Assembly (NCBI RefSeq): GCF_011764565.1
Contig: NZ_AP022871.1
Coordinates: 8,742,320 to 8,806,319 of the forward strand
Origin: Phytohabitans suffuscus
GTDB lineage: Bacteria; Actinomycetota; Actinomycetes; Mycobacteriales; Micromonosporaceae
Reading direction: 5' to 3'
Length of the DNA: 64,000 nt
The notes beneath the pieces were generated by a model that saw only the letters and a program-made list of their open reading frames with translations, made no database searches and was not told the origin of the DNA. The translations under genes were made by a program, and so were the position numbers. Below are positions 27,832 to 36,425 of the stretch, one piece after another; within the stretch, counting starts at the first letter, position 1; the number at the start of each line of letters is the position of its first letter.

Positions 27832-28698
27832 TCACAGGGGCGTGCCGTCGCTGACCGCGGTCACCTCGGCCGGGGTCAGCCTGATGGCGGCGGCGGCCAC
27901 GTTCTCCTCCAGGTGGGCGACCGTGCCGGTGCCGGGGATCGGCAGGATCGACGGCGAGCGGGCCAGCAGCCAGGCGAGCACGATCTGGCGCGGCGTCGCC
28001 CCGTGGCGCGCGGCCAGCTCGCGGACCGCCGCGTTGGTGTCCAGGTCCTGCATCGGCGCCCACGGCAGGAACGTCAGCGACTCCTGCTCGCACAGGTCCA
28101 CAAGGGACTCGGAGCGGCGGTCGTCCACGTTGTACCGGTTCTGCAGCGACACGACCGGGGTCAGCGCCTGGGCCACCCGCAGCTGCTCCTCGGTGACGTT
28201 GGAGACGCCGATGTGCCGGATCTTGCCCTGCTCCTTGAGCCTGACGAGCGCGCCGATCGAGTCCTCGTACGGCACCTGCGGGTCGGGGCGGTGGTGCTGG
28301 TACAGCGGGATCCGCTCCAGCCCCAGCCGCCGCAGGCTCCCCTCGCACGCGGCGACGAGGTGCTCCGGCCGGCCGTTGGCGGGCCACGGGCCGGGTCCCC
28401 GCCGCTCCAGGCCGCCCTTGGTGGCGATGACCAGGTCGTCGGGGTACGGGTACAGCGCCTCGCGGATGATCTCCTCGCTGACGCTCGGGCCGTACGAGTC
28501 GGCGGTGTCGACGAAGTTGACGCCCAGCTCGACCGCCCGGCGCAGGGTCGCCTTCGCCTCCTCGCGGTCGGCCGGCTCGCCCAGGATGTCGGGGCCGGTG
28601 ATCCGCATGGCGCCGTAGCCGAGGCGGTTGACCGTCAGGTCGCCGCCGACGTCGACCGTGCCGGCCATCGAGGCGTGTGCCGTGTTCGGCGCTGACAT
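27832..28698 (-). CDS. Aldo/keto reductase
   Basis: 288 residues from ATG 28698. AKR signatures: GVNFVDTADSYGPSVSEEII with catalytic Asp and Tyr, DDLVIATKGGLERRG with the Lys, the HHRPDPQVPYEDSIGALVRL block with the His, HIGVSNVTEEQL, LQNRYNVDDRRSESLVDLC and the NADPH-binding PSILPIPGTGTVAHLEENV. A monomeric TIM-barrel oxidoreductase reducing aldehydes or ketones with NADPH. It resembles YajO/Tas-type actinobacterial members; substrate unknown. Confidence 0.93.
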   Translation of the reverse strand: MSAPNTAHASMAGTVDVGGDLTVNRLGYGAMRITGPDILGEPADREEAKATLRRAVELGVNFVDTADSYGPSVSEEIIREALYPYPDDLVIATKGGLERRGPGPWPANGRPEHLVAACEGSLRRLGLERIPLYQHHRPDPQVPYEDSIGALVRLKEQGKIRHIGVSNVTEEQLRVAQALTPVVSLQNRYNVDDRRSESLVDLCEQESLTFLPWAPMQDLDTNAAVRELAARHGATPRQIVLAWLLARSPSILPIPGTGTVAHLEENVAAAAIRLTPAEVTAVSDGTPL

Positions 28699-28840
28699 GC
28701 TCGGGACCCCCTAGCGTCGACGACGCGGCGCGGCGCGGCCACCGAACCGATGGTAGTGCCGGGCGCCCGCACCCACCGGCGAACCGATTACCTGCTACCG
28801 GGAATGCGGGGACGGCTCGCCGGCCGCGATGCTCGGGGGC

Positions 28841-29207
28841 ATGGTGAGGCGATGCCTGATCGTCGACGACAACGAGCGGTTCCTGGCCGTCGCGCGCGTG
28901 GGCCTCGAGCGCGGCGGCCCACAGGTCGTCGGCACCGCGTCGACGGTCGCGGACGCGCTGGACAGGGCCGACCGGCCGCACCCGGACGTGGTGCTGGTGG
29001 ATGTCGCGCTCAGCGCGGAGAGCGGCTTCGACCTGACCCGCCAGCTCGTCGAACGCCACCCCGACCTGCGCGCGGGTGATGCTGATCTCGGCCCGCCGGG
29101 AGGACGACTGCGCCGACCTGATCGCGCTCAGCCCGGCCGCCGGCTTCGTGTGGAAGGCCCAGCTGTCCGCGGGCGCGGTGCGCGACCTGGTACCGGAGAG
29201 ATCTTGA
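28841..29207 (+). CDS. Single-domain response regulator (frameshifted)
   Basis: ATG 28841 gives MVRRCLIVDDNERFLAVARV, with the acidic pair DD, then HPDVVLVDVALSAESGFDLT, where the phosphoacceptor Asp is in LVDV. After the HPDLRA block near 29070 the frame shifts; the conserved VMLISARREDDCADLIA and GFVWKAQLSAGAVRDLV (Lys) continue in the next frame to TGA at 29205-29207. The stop overlaps the TTG start of the downstream kinase remnant, so they once formed a two-component operon. No output domain is present. Confidence 0.65.
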
Positions 29208-29630
29208 CCGGCCCGGCCCGCTGGCTGCGCGGGCCGCCGGCCGGCGCGGTGACGGTCGCGGCGGTGACCGGGGTGGTCACGCGCCTGCCGGCGCTGGGGC
29301 TGCTTCCGCTGTACCTGCTGGCGGTCCTGCCGGTCGCCGTGCGCTGGGGTGCCGGCCCGGCGGCGGCGGTCGCGGTGGTGAGCACGGTGCTGTTCGGCCA
29401 CCTGTTCCCGCCCTCGGCCCGCCGCTGGTGGTTCGCCGAGGTGGACAACGCCGCCGCGACCGGCGTCTTCCTGGTCACCGCCGTCGTGGTCGGCGAGCTG
29501 GCGGCATCGCGGAGTCCACCGAGATCGTCGCGACCGCCGTCGCGAACGCGGAGGGCCCCTGGGTGGATCGATCCGGATCAGCAGCCCGGCCGGCGCGGGC
29601 ACCACGCTCGACGTCTCGCTCCCCCGGTGA
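29204..29630 (+). pseudogene. Sensor histidine kinase remnant (DUF4118-type membrane region plus C-terminal tip)
   Basis: The start overlaps the response-regulator stop. The first part has four membrane-helix-like stretches (VTVAAVTGVVTRLPALGLLP, LYLLAVLPVAVRWGAGPAAA, VAVVSTVLFGHLFPPSARRW, AAATGVFLVTAVVVGELAAS), as in KdpD-like DUF4118 domains. The frame is lost near 29505. At the far end, in another frame, GSIRISSPAGAGTTLDVSLP plus Arg and stop matches the last beta strands of an HATPase domain. The phosphoacceptor helices and the N, G1 and F boxes are absent, so a large internal deletion has removed the kinase core. Confidence 0.6.
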
Positions 29631-29711
29631 GCCCCGCACCCCCGGGGCGGCGGGTGCCGTCCTAGACGAGCTGTTTCAAGGGATCACCGTGGTCGGTGGC
29701 TATCAAGGCCC

Positions 29712-29747
29712 TTTGAGCTACCGCGACGGACGTCGCGGTAGCCCAAA
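29712..29747. repeat. Palindromic derivative of repeat R1 / hairpin
   Basis: TTTGAGCTACCGCGACG and CGTCGCGGTAGCCCAAA form a 17-bp stem with one mismatch around GA. The arm is exactly the left end of R1 (GAGCTACCGCGACG), so this looks like two R1 ends joined head to head. It lies about 55 bp beyond the stop of the leftward LuxR gene and could also act as a terminator. Confidence 0.8.
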
Positions 29748-29802
29748 TCCCAAAAGGACAGCCTGGCGTCACCCGACCACGGCAACCTTTGGAATGGATC
29801 GC

Positions 29803-30369
29803 CTAGCGGTCGGGCACGTACAGGCCGGCCCGGTCGGCGCGGACCGCGGCCACGGTGCGCGTGGGCGCGTCGAGCTTGTGCAGGATGTGCTCCACGTGGG
29901 CGGCGACGGTGCGCTCGGCGACGGCCAGCGCGCGGGAGATCTGCCCGTTCGAGCGGCCGTCGACCACCAGCCCGAGCACCTCCAGCTCGCGCGGCGTGAG
30001 CCCGCGCAGGTCGCCCGGCGGCGACAGCAGTACGAGCCCGGTCGCCGAGGCCGGGGCGCCGGCGGGACTGGCCAGGACCGTGACGCGCACGTGCCCGTCC
30101 GGCGCGTGGCGGCCGCCCATGGGCCACAGGAAGGTGCGGTACACCGAGCCCGCGGCGACCTCGGCGTGGGCGGCGGCCACGACGAGCGAGTCGTCGGCCA
30201 GCAGCTCGTGCTCGGGCAGGCCGGGCAGGACCTCGACACCACCGTCCACAGTGAGCACGGTGCCCGCGCTCACCTGGTCGACGAGGCCGGCCACGGCGGC
30301 CAGCGAGCGCATCGGGCCGGCGGCCGGCGGCCCGGCCGGCTCCGGACCTGCCTTCTCATTTTCTGGCAT
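29803..30369 (-). CDS. LuxR-family transcriptional regulator
   Basis: 188 residues from ATG 30369, preceded by GGGGGAAG. The N-terminal part (about residues 20-115) is a compact alpha/beta sensor-like segment (TVLTVDGGVEVLPGLPEHEL, GHVRVTVLASPAGAPASATG). The C-terminus is a LuxR helix-turn-helix: LRGLTPRELEVLGLVVDGRS, NGQISRALAVAERTVAAHVE, HILHKLDAPTRTVAAVRADR. There is no receiver Asp motif, so it is not a typical response regulator; it may be the shortened end of a GAF-LuxR regulator. A GTG at 30390 is an alternative start. Confidence 0.8.
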   Translation of the reverse strand: MPENEKAGPEPAGPPAAGPMRSLAAVAGLVDQVSAGTVLTVDGGVEVLPGLPEHELLADDSLVVAAAHAEVAAGSVYRTFLWPMGGRHAPDGHVRVTVLASPAGAPASATGLVLLSPPGDLRGLTPRELEVLGLVVDGRSNGQISRALAVAERTVAAHVEHILHKLDAPTRTVAAVRADRAGLYVPDR

Positions 30370-30542
30370 GGCGTCTTCCCCCGCGCTCACGCTATGCCAG
30401 CCGGCTGGCTCCGTCCAGTTTGGACCCTAAGCTCTGGTTTGCGGCCCGCCTCCGGCCTCGGGGACGGCACCGGCCCGGCGGCCCGCACCTGGCCGCCATG
30501 ACCGGTTACAGCGTGTCACGGGGTCCGGTACGATGCGGTCGC

Positions 30543-31073
30543 GTGAGCCAACCGGAGCCTCAGGTCGTCCGCCCCAACCAGGTCCTCGGCTGGAGCGCCG
30601 TGGTCGTCGCCGTCGCCGCGACGGTCGCCGCCGGGGCCCTGACCGACCAGCTCTGGGCGCGGCTGCTGTGGGTGGGCGTGATGCTGCTGCTCCTGGAGGA
30701 GCTGTGGCGCTACGACCTGCGCCCGCGCCTGCTGTGGAACGACGGCGGCCTGGTGCTCGTCGACGGGCGCGGTGTCCACCGCCACGCCTGGACGGAGGTC
30801 GGGGCGGTCGGCGTGCGCGACAACCGGGTCACGGTGCGCACGTCCGGCGGGGTGCTGGAGGCCCGGTTCGACCGGCCGTGGTGGCTGGCCCGGGTGCATC
30901 CGTCCACTCGCGACCGTCCGTTCAGGATCGAGGCCCGGCTCCGCGCGGCGCAGGACGCCGGGCTGGCCGGCACCGGCCTGGAGCCGCCGCCGGCCCCGAC
31001 CGTGCGCCGGCCGGTCGCGCTCTACCTGCTGGCGGCGGCCGGCGTCCTGCTGGTCACGCTCGCCGGCGTCTGA
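30543..31073 (+). CDS. PH-domain-like membrane protein
   Basis: 176 residues from GTG 30543. Two N-terminal membrane helices (GWSAVVVAVAATVAAGALT and RLLWVGVMLLLLEELWRYDL) precede a small beta-rich domain (LLWNDGGLVLVDGRGVHRHA, WTEVGAVGVRDNRVTVRTSG, GVLEARFDRPWWLARVHPST) that looks like a bacterial PH fold. A last helix (ALYLLAAAGVLLVTLAGV) ends the protein. Many actinobacteria encode such hypothetical proteins; role unknown. Upstream starts at 30420 lack codon bias. Confidence 0.7.
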   Translation: MSQPEPQVVRPNQVLGWSAVVVAVAATVAAGALTDQLWARLLWVGVMLLLLEELWRYDLRPRLLWNDGGLVLVDGRGVHRHAWTEVGAVGVRDNRVTVRTSGGVLEARFDRPWWLARVHPSTRDRPFRIEARLRAAQDAGLAGTGLEPPPAPTVRRPVALYLLAAAGVLLVTLAGV

Positions 31074-31357
31074 CTGACTCGTCAGTCGGTCCCGCTCCGG
31101 CGCACCGCCTGGCGGCCGATGCTCGGCTGGACTTCGGTCCGCGACCGCCCGCGCTCCGGCAAGCGCCACCGCCGCGGGCGCCCGGGTACTACATCAGCCT
31201 CCAGGCACACGAGGGAGTGCGTCGGCGGTGACGGGGCTCGATCCACCTGCGCTCTACATTGGCCACGACCGCGCGATGACGGTCGTCTCCAGGCAGCCGT
31301 TGAGAGTCCAGCACGGCGGGGCCCGCCACCTTCCGGTGGGGGCGGGTCGCCGAGGTC

Positions 31358-31881
31358 GTGCCGGGCGGACCGGCGGCCGGCTTCACGGCGGCGCGGCAGC
31401 TGCTGGTGGTCAGCGGCCTGCTGTTCGCGGTGTCGGCGGGCCTCGCCGCTTTCGGCAGCATGTGGACGGTCTACCCGGCGCTGGCCGGGACGGTCACCAT
31501 CATCGCCTCCGGCCAGCGCGAAGGCGCGCGGAGGCGGCCGGGCACCTCGACCGCCAGCCGCATCACGGCCTGACGGCGGACAACCCGGCGGTACGCGAGC
31601 TGCTGGCCCGGCGCGAACGGCTCACCGGCGCGCTGTCGAGCCTCGACGCGGACGTCGCGCGCAGGGTCGCGGGGCTGGAGGCCACCGCGGTGGCCGGCGA
31701 AAGCTTCCTGCGCGAACGGGAGATCCACCAGATGACCAGCCGGGTGGACCGGACCCTGGCCAACCTGGCCCCGGGCGAGCTGGCGGGCGCGCCGGACTCC
31801 GGCGTCGAACTGGCCGACGAGGTCGAGGCCGTCCTGGCTGTCTACCGCGAGCTCGACGAGCGGTACGGCGCCGGGGGCTGA
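31358..31881 (+). CDS. Hypothetical membrane protein with C-terminal coiled region (frameshifted)
   Basis: GTG 31358 begins a segment with two hydrophobic helices (ARQLLVVSGLLFAVSAGLAA and SMWTVYPALAGTVTIIASG). The frame ends at 31573, but codon bias and helical heptad-like sequence continue in the next frame: LTADNPAVRELLARRERLTG, ALSSLDADVARRVAGLEATA, FLREREIHQMTSRVDRTLAN, ADEVEAVLAVYRELDERYGA, stop 31881. One base restored near 31563 joins them into about 174 residues. The start is uncertain and no family is recognised. Confidence 0.5.
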
Positions 31882-31923
31882 GCCGGGCCGGTGGGTGGCG
31901 GGCGCCGCCGATAAGATCGAAGG

Positions 31924-32628
31924 ATGTCGCAGGCGCTGGTGGTCCGCGGCGGGTGGGAGGGCCACCGGCCGGTCGAGGCCACGGACATGTTCATCCCGTT
32001 CCTGGAGCGGGCCGGCTACCGGGTGCGGGTCGAGGGCTCGCCGGAGGTGTACGCCGACGCCGGCGCGATGGCCGCCACCGACCTGGTGCTGCAGTGCGTG
32101 ACGATGTCGCAGATCAGCGCCGAGCAGGTGGCCGGGCTGCGCGCGGCGGTCGAGGCGGGCACCGGGCTCACCGGCTGGCACGGCGGGATCGTCGACTCGT
32201 ACCGCGCCTGCTCCGACTACCTGCAGCTCGTCGGCGGGCAGTTCGCCACCCACCCGGGCCGGGAGCCGTGCGAGCGGCGGGGCGGCCAGGAGGACAACTA
32301 CCTGCCGTACACGGTGAACCTGACCGCGCTCGGCCGGGAGCACCCGGTCACCGCCGGGGTCGAGGACTTCGACCTGGTCACCGAGCAGTACTGGGTGCTG
32401 CACGACGACCTCGTCGACGTGCTGGCCACGACCACGCACCCGGTCCAGCCGTGGCACCCCTGGCACCGGCCGATCACCTCGCCGGCGGTCTGGACGAGGC
32501 GGTGGGGCGCCGGCCGGGTCGTCGTCACCACGCCGGGCCACAGCCTGGACGTGCTGGAGCACCCGAGCGTCCGCACCGTCATCGAGAGGGGCATCCTGTG
32601 GGCGAGCCGCACCGCGTCGGGATCGTAG
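31924..32628 (+). CDS. ThuA-domain protein
   Basis: 234 residues. ThuA (class I glutamine-amidotransferase-like fold) features: ALVVRGGWEGHRPVEATDMF at the N-terminus, LRAAVEAGTGLTGWHGGIVD at the position of the trehalose-utilisation family GxHG motif, and GREHPVTAGVEDFDLVTEQY, then GAGRVVVTTPGHSLDVLEHP. The gene overlaps the downstream Gfo/Idh start by 31 bp. ThuA-ThuB pairs oxidise disaccharides such as trehalose or maltitol to 3-keto forms in rhizobia, so this pair likely handles keto sugars. Cytoplasmic; no signal peptide. Confidence 0.88.
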   Translation: MSQALVVRGGWEGHRPVEATDMFIPFLERAGYRVRVEGSPEVYADAGAMAATDLVLQCVTMSQISAEQVAGLRAAVEAGTGLTGWHGGIVDSYRACSDYLQLVGGQFATHPGREPCERRGGQEDNYLPYTVNLTALGREHPVTAGVEDFDLVTEQYWVLHDDLVDVLATTTHPVQPWHPWHRPITSPAVWTRRWGAGRVVVTTPGHSLDVLEHPSVRTVIERGILWASRTASGS

Positions 32629-33668
32629 GGCTCGGCGTCATCTCCCGCGCCTACCTGAGCACGCTCGTCGGGCACCCGGCGGTGCGCGTCGCCGCGGTCG
32701 CCGACCTCGACCACTCCCGGGCCACCGCGGTCGCCGCGCGGGTCACCGGGGCCGAGGCGGTCAGCGTCGAGCGGCTGCTCGGCGGCGACGGCGTCGACAC
32801 GGTGCTCAACCTGACCATCCCGGCGGCGCACGCCCAGATCGCGCTGGGCGCGATCGCCGGCGGCAAGCACGTGTACGCCGAGAAGCCGCTCGCCGTCACG
32901 TTCGCGGACGGGCGGTCGATCGTCGACGCCGCCGACGCGGCCGGGCTGCGGGTGGGATGCGCGCCGGACACGGTGCTCGGCACGGGTATCCAGACCGCGC
33001 GCGCCGCCATCGACGCCGGCCTGGTCGGGCGCCCGGTGGCCGCGTCGGCGACGATGGTCACCCCCGGACACGAGCGCTGGCACCCCAACCCCGACTTCTA
33101 CTACGTGGCCGGCGGCGGCCCGCTGCTCGACATGGGGCCGTACTACGTCACCGCGCTGGTCCACCTGCTCGGGCCGGTGCGCGCGGTGACCGGCGCGGCC
33201 AGCCGGCTGCGCGCCGAGCGGGTGATCGGTTCCGGACCGCGTGCCGGCGAGCGGATCCCGGTCGAGGTCGACAGCCACGTGACCGGCGTGCTCGAACACG
33301 AAGGCGGCGCGCTCACCACGGTCACGACGAGCTTCGACGCCGTGGCGACCACCGCCGCGCCGATCGAGGTGCACGGCGAGACCGGCACGCTGCGGGTGCC
33401 CGACCCGAACAGGTTCGACGGCGAGACCCGCCTCTTCCCGCTCGGCGGCAGCGGCTGGCAGGTCCTGGAGCCGTCCGCCGGCTACGTGGGCGCCGGCCGC
33501 GGCATCGGCCTGGTCGACCAGGTCACGTCGCACGGGCGGGCGAGCGGCGCGCTGGCGCTGCACGTCCTGGAGGTCATGACCGCGCTGCTCGACTCGGCGC
33601 GCGCCGGCCGCCGGGTCGAGCTGGCGACCACGGTGCGGCGCCCCGCGCCGGTGCCGCTCACACCCTGA
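32598..33668 (+). CDS. Gfo/Idh/MocA-family oxidoreductase
   Basis: 356 residues from GTG 32598, with GAGAGG eight bases upstream inside the ThuA gene. The Rossmann start is HRVGIVGLGVISRAYLSTL, the conserved EKP motif is in GGKHVYAEKPLAVTFADG, and the C-terminal domain has FYYVAGGGPLLDMGPYYVTA with the catalytic-region Asp and Tyr. NAD(P)-dependent sugar dehydrogenase; with the coupled ThuA it forms a ThuAB-like unit. Substrate not determinable. Confidence 0.92.
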   Translation: MGEPHRVGIVGLGVISRAYLSTLVGHPAVRVAAVADLDHSRATAVAARVTGAEAVSVERLLGGDGVDTVLNLTIPAAHAQIALGAIAGGKHVYAEKPLAVTFADGRSIVDAADAAGLRVGCAPDTVLGTGIQTARAAIDAGLVGRPVAASATMVTPGHERWHPNPDFYYVAGGGPLLDMGPYYVTALVHLLGPVRAVTGAASRLRAERVIGSGPRAGERIPVEVDSHVTGVLEHEGGALTTVTTSFDAVATTAAPIEVHGETGTLRVPDPNRFDGETRLFPLGGSGWQVLEPSAGYVGAGRGIGLVDQVTSHGRASGALALHVLEVMTALLDSARAGRRVELATTVRRPAPVPLTP

Positions 33669-33699
33669 CCGGCCCTTCGCCGGGCCTCCCGGGCCGGCA

Positions 33700-33762
33700 G
33701 CGCGGGTATCGACGGACCGTACGCCGGTATCGACAGACCGTGTGCCGGTATTGACAGACGGT
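33700..33762. repeat. Three 21-bp tandem repeats
   Basis: The unit CGCCGGTATCGACAGACCGT recurs with GTAT at 33706, 33727 and 33748, exactly 21 bp apart (two DNA turns). Copies differ at two to four positions. It lies between the Gfo/Idh stop and the start of the CBM2 protein gene and could be an operator array for the latter. Confidence 0.75.
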
Positions 33763-33819
33763 GCGCCGCCGCCGATGGTGGAGTTGAGCGACATCCATCG
33801 ATATAAACGGGGGCATCCG

Positions 33820-35436
33820 ATGCGGCGTCGGATCTTCGCGCTGGCGGCGGCCGTGGCGGTCGTCGCCGGCGGGGCCATGACGACGGTGCTGCGCCCGGCG
33901 TACGCGGCCGTGGTGTGCACCGTGGACTACGAGGTCACGCGGGAGTGGTCCAGCGGCTACTGGGCCCGGCTCACCCTCACCAACCTCGGCGCGCCGGCCA
34001 CCGACTGGTACCTGCGGTTCCGGGTCGGCGGCGGCCAGACGATCACCTATGGCTACGACCGGCTGCCACCGGGATACCGGCTGGGCAGCGGGGAGATGTA
34101 CCCCAACCACGTCCTCTCGCCGCCGGCCGGCGCCACGCTCGCCACCGGCGGCTCGGTGACGGTGCGGTTCGGCGGTACCTACACCGGCGCCAACCCCGAG
34201 CCGGCCCCCTGGCTGTTCAACGGCCTGCCGTGCAACGTGGACCTCGCCACCAGCCCGCCCCACTCGTCGCCGGCGCCCTCGCCCAGCCCGCGGCCGGGCG
34301 GGCCGGTGGTGGCCCTGACCTCGCCGCGGCCCGACGAGCTCTTCCCCGCGGCGGGCACCATCCCGCTCCGGGCGAGCGTGACGGCGTCCGCCGGCCGGTG
34401 GATCGAGCGGGTCGAGTTCCGGGAGCGCGGCACGCTGCTGGCCGTCGACACCACCGCGCCGTACGGGTTCGACTGGCCCGGCGCGCCGCCGAACGGCGGG
34501 ACCCGCGTCACCGCCACCGCCTTCGACAGCGCCGGCGACCAGGCCACCGCCGAGGTGCGCGGCGTCCGGGTCCTCCCCCCGCCCGCGCCCGGCGCCGCGC
34601 CCGCCCTCACGGCGCGGGGCGACCGGATCGTGACCGTCGAGCGCGACCCCCGCCCGTTCCGGCCGCGCGGCATCGTGCGGTCCACCGTGGACGACGAGTG
34701 CGCGCCGGGCCCGATCCGGTGGGACGGCCCGGTCGACGGCGCGTCCGTGCGCGCGCTGCGGGCCCGCGGCGTCGACGCGGTGCGGGTCGTGCTGAGCGAC
34801 GCCTGCTGGTCCTCCTCCGGCGGCCAGGCCGGCCGCGACGCGCGGGTCGCCTACCTCGACGAGGCCGCCGGCTACGTCAACCGGCTCGCCCGCGCCGGCA
34901 TCACCCCGATCCTGGCCGTGCGCCTCGGCGGCGTGCAGCCCGCGCGCTCCTTCTGGAGATCGGCGTCGGAGGTGTTCGGCGACGACAACGCGGTGGTGTT
35001 CGACATCTCCCACTACGGGTTCCCGGCCAGCGGCGCCGACCCGGCGCTGGCGTGGACCTGCTGGCGCGACGGCGGGTCGGGCTGTGCCGCCGCCGGACTG
35101 CCGCCCCTCGGCGTGCGGGAGCAGATCCGCCTGATCCGCCTGCACGGCGCGTTCAACCTCGTCCTCGCCGCCGGCGTCGACGGCGGCAACGACCTGAGCC
35201 GCTGGCTGGAATACCGCCCCGCCGACCCCGACGGCCAGAGCGTCGCCGCGGCCTGGCGGGTCGACAACCGCTCGGCCTGCGCGGCGCCGTCCTGCTGGCG
35301 CTCGACCCTGCTCCCGGTCGCCGCCCAGGTCCCGCTGATCGCCACCGGCGTCGCCGCCGACGCGTCCGCGCCCGGCTTCGTGCCGCGCACGACCGCGTGG
35401 CTCGACCGCCACGGCATCGGCCACCTGCGCGGCTGA
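33820..35436 (+). CDS. Secreted CBM2 protein with Ig-like and GH5-like domains
   Basis: 538 residues from ATG 33820. A signal peptide (MRRRIFALAAAVAVVAGGAM) ends near RPAYA. The CBM2 module (CTVDYEVTREWSSGYWARLT to ANPEPAPWLFNGLPC) comes first, then a Ser/Pro linker, an Ig-like Big domain (VVALTSPRPDELFPAAGTIP) and a TIM-barrel segment (LRARGVDAVRVVLSDACWSS, YVNRLARAGITPILAVRLGG, LVLAAGVDGGNDLSRWLEYR) like GH5 cellulases. The usual NEP general acid is missing: the strand reads AVVFDISHYGFP. It may be a non-catalytic or divergent member. An AT-rich patch (ATCGATATAAACGG) before the start may hold the promoter. Confidence 0.8.
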   Translation: MRRRIFALAAAVAVVAGGAMTTVLRPAYAAVVCTVDYEVTREWSSGYWARLTLTNLGAPATDWYLRFRVGGGQTITYGYDRLPPGYRLGSGEMYPNHVLSPPAGATLATGGSVTVRFGGTYTGANPEPAPWLFNGLPCNVDLATSPPHSSPAPSPSPRPGGPVVALTSPRPDELFPAAGTIPLRASVTASAGRWIERVEFRERGTLLAVDTTAPYGFDWPGAPPNGGTRVTATAFDSAGDQATAEVRGVRVLPPPAPGAAPALTARGDRIVTVERDPRPFRPRGIVRSTVDDECAPGPIRWDGPVDGASVRALRARGVDAVRVVLSDACWSSSGGQAGRDARVAYLDEAAGYVNRLARAGITPILAVRLGGVQPARSFWRSASEVFGDDNAVVFDISHYGFPASGADPALAWTCWRDGGSGCAAAGLPPLGVREQIRLIRLHGAFNLVLAAGVDGGNDLSRWLEYRPADPDGQSVAAAWRVDNRSACAAPSCWRSTLLPVAAQVPLIATGVAADASAPGFVPRTTAWLDRHGIGHLRG

Positions 35437-35437
35437 T

Positions 35438-35471
35438 CCGGGGTCCGGGACCGCGCGGTCCCGGACCCCGG
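35438..35471. terminator. Perfect 34-bp palindrome between convergent genes
   Basis: The arm CCGGGGTCCGGGACCGC is followed by its exact complement. It lies two bases after the CBM2 gene's stop codon and five before the stop of the convergent gene, so it can terminate both directions. No T-tract. Confidence 0.8.
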
Positions 35472-35475
35472 CGGC

Positions 35476-36425
35476 TCAGCCGACCCGCTCCCACGGGCCG
35501 TACGGGTCGCCGGGCCTCTGGTTGCGGGTGTACCACCGGGCCCGCCACCGCTTGCCCTCGTGCTCGGCGACGTCGCCGCCGTCGAAGACCCGCGACGGCG
35601 TCCAGATCGCCACGCCCGCCTCGGTCATGGCCAGTTCCTGCCACGGGCCGTACGGGTCGCCCGGCTTGTTGTTCTTCGAGTACCAGGACGCGGTGAACAC
35701 CCTGCCCTGGTACGTCACGCGGTCACCGGAGCCGTAGACCGTCGACGCGCTCCACGCCGCCGGCAGGTCGACCGTCACGGTGACCGTCGCCCGCGCCGGG
35801 TCGAGGTGTTCGCTGCCGGAGTACGCCGCGGTGAGCGTGTGCGTACCACCCGCGAGCCCCACCGGCAGGGTGAACGTCGCCGTGCCGCCGGACAGCGCCG
35901 CCGAGCCGCGGACCGTCGTGCCCTCACGCAGCTCGACGGTGCCGGTGACCGGTGCGGGCGCGGCGTCCACCGTGACCGTCACCCTGGCCGCCGTGCCCCA
36001 GGCGACCGGGGTCGAGGTGGCGGTCACGACCGGCACGCCCCTGGCGGTGCGGAAGACGGCCGGCTGGGCCACCGCCTCGCCGCCGTCGGCGCTCTTCGCG
36101 GAGACCACCCAGGCGTACGAGGTGGCCGGCGCCAGCCCGGTCCAGGCGACCGAGGCGGTGCCGTTCGCGGTGACCTGGTCGGTGCCGATCACGCCGCCCG
36201 GCACGTACGCGGCCAGCGAGTCGGTCCTGAACGACGTCTGCCGCGTGGTCAGGTGCCGCCCGGCTCACCGGCGAGCACGAACGTCAGCGCCTGCCGCAGC
36301 CGTGGCGTCGAGCTGCCGCAGGTGCCGTCGCCGAAGCTGTAGCTGAACAGGTTCTGCTCGCCGTCGATGACCACGCCGAGCAGGCTGAGGCTGATGCCGC
36401 TCAGCGGGAAGTCGTCGTGCCGAAG
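35476..36425 (-). pseudogene. Secreted chitin-binding protein, N-terminally truncated
   Basis: Reading leftward from the junction near 36425: HDDFPLSGISLSLLGVVIDG and QNLFSYSFGDGTCGSSTPRL in one frame, then after a shift near 36245 an FN3-like end (TASVAWTGLAPATSYAWVVS), an Ig-like domain (GVPVVTATSTPVAWGTAARV to LDPARATVTVTVD) and two chitin-binding ChtBD3 modules (SASTVYGSGDRVTYQGRVFT, ASWYSKNNKPGDPYGPWQEL; then HEGKRWRARWYTRNQRPGDP). The N-terminus, signal peptide and any catalytic domain are absent; the sequence abuts the truncated nickel permease. The ORF from an internal GTG/ATG near 36204 is open but has no secretion signal. Confidence 0.6.

Noticed and set aside
31119..32597. N-terminal extension of the Gfo/Idh protein
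   Set aside because: The sequence before 32598 is the shadow of the ThuA gene. The Rossmann motif begins right after GTG 32598, which has its own ribosome site.
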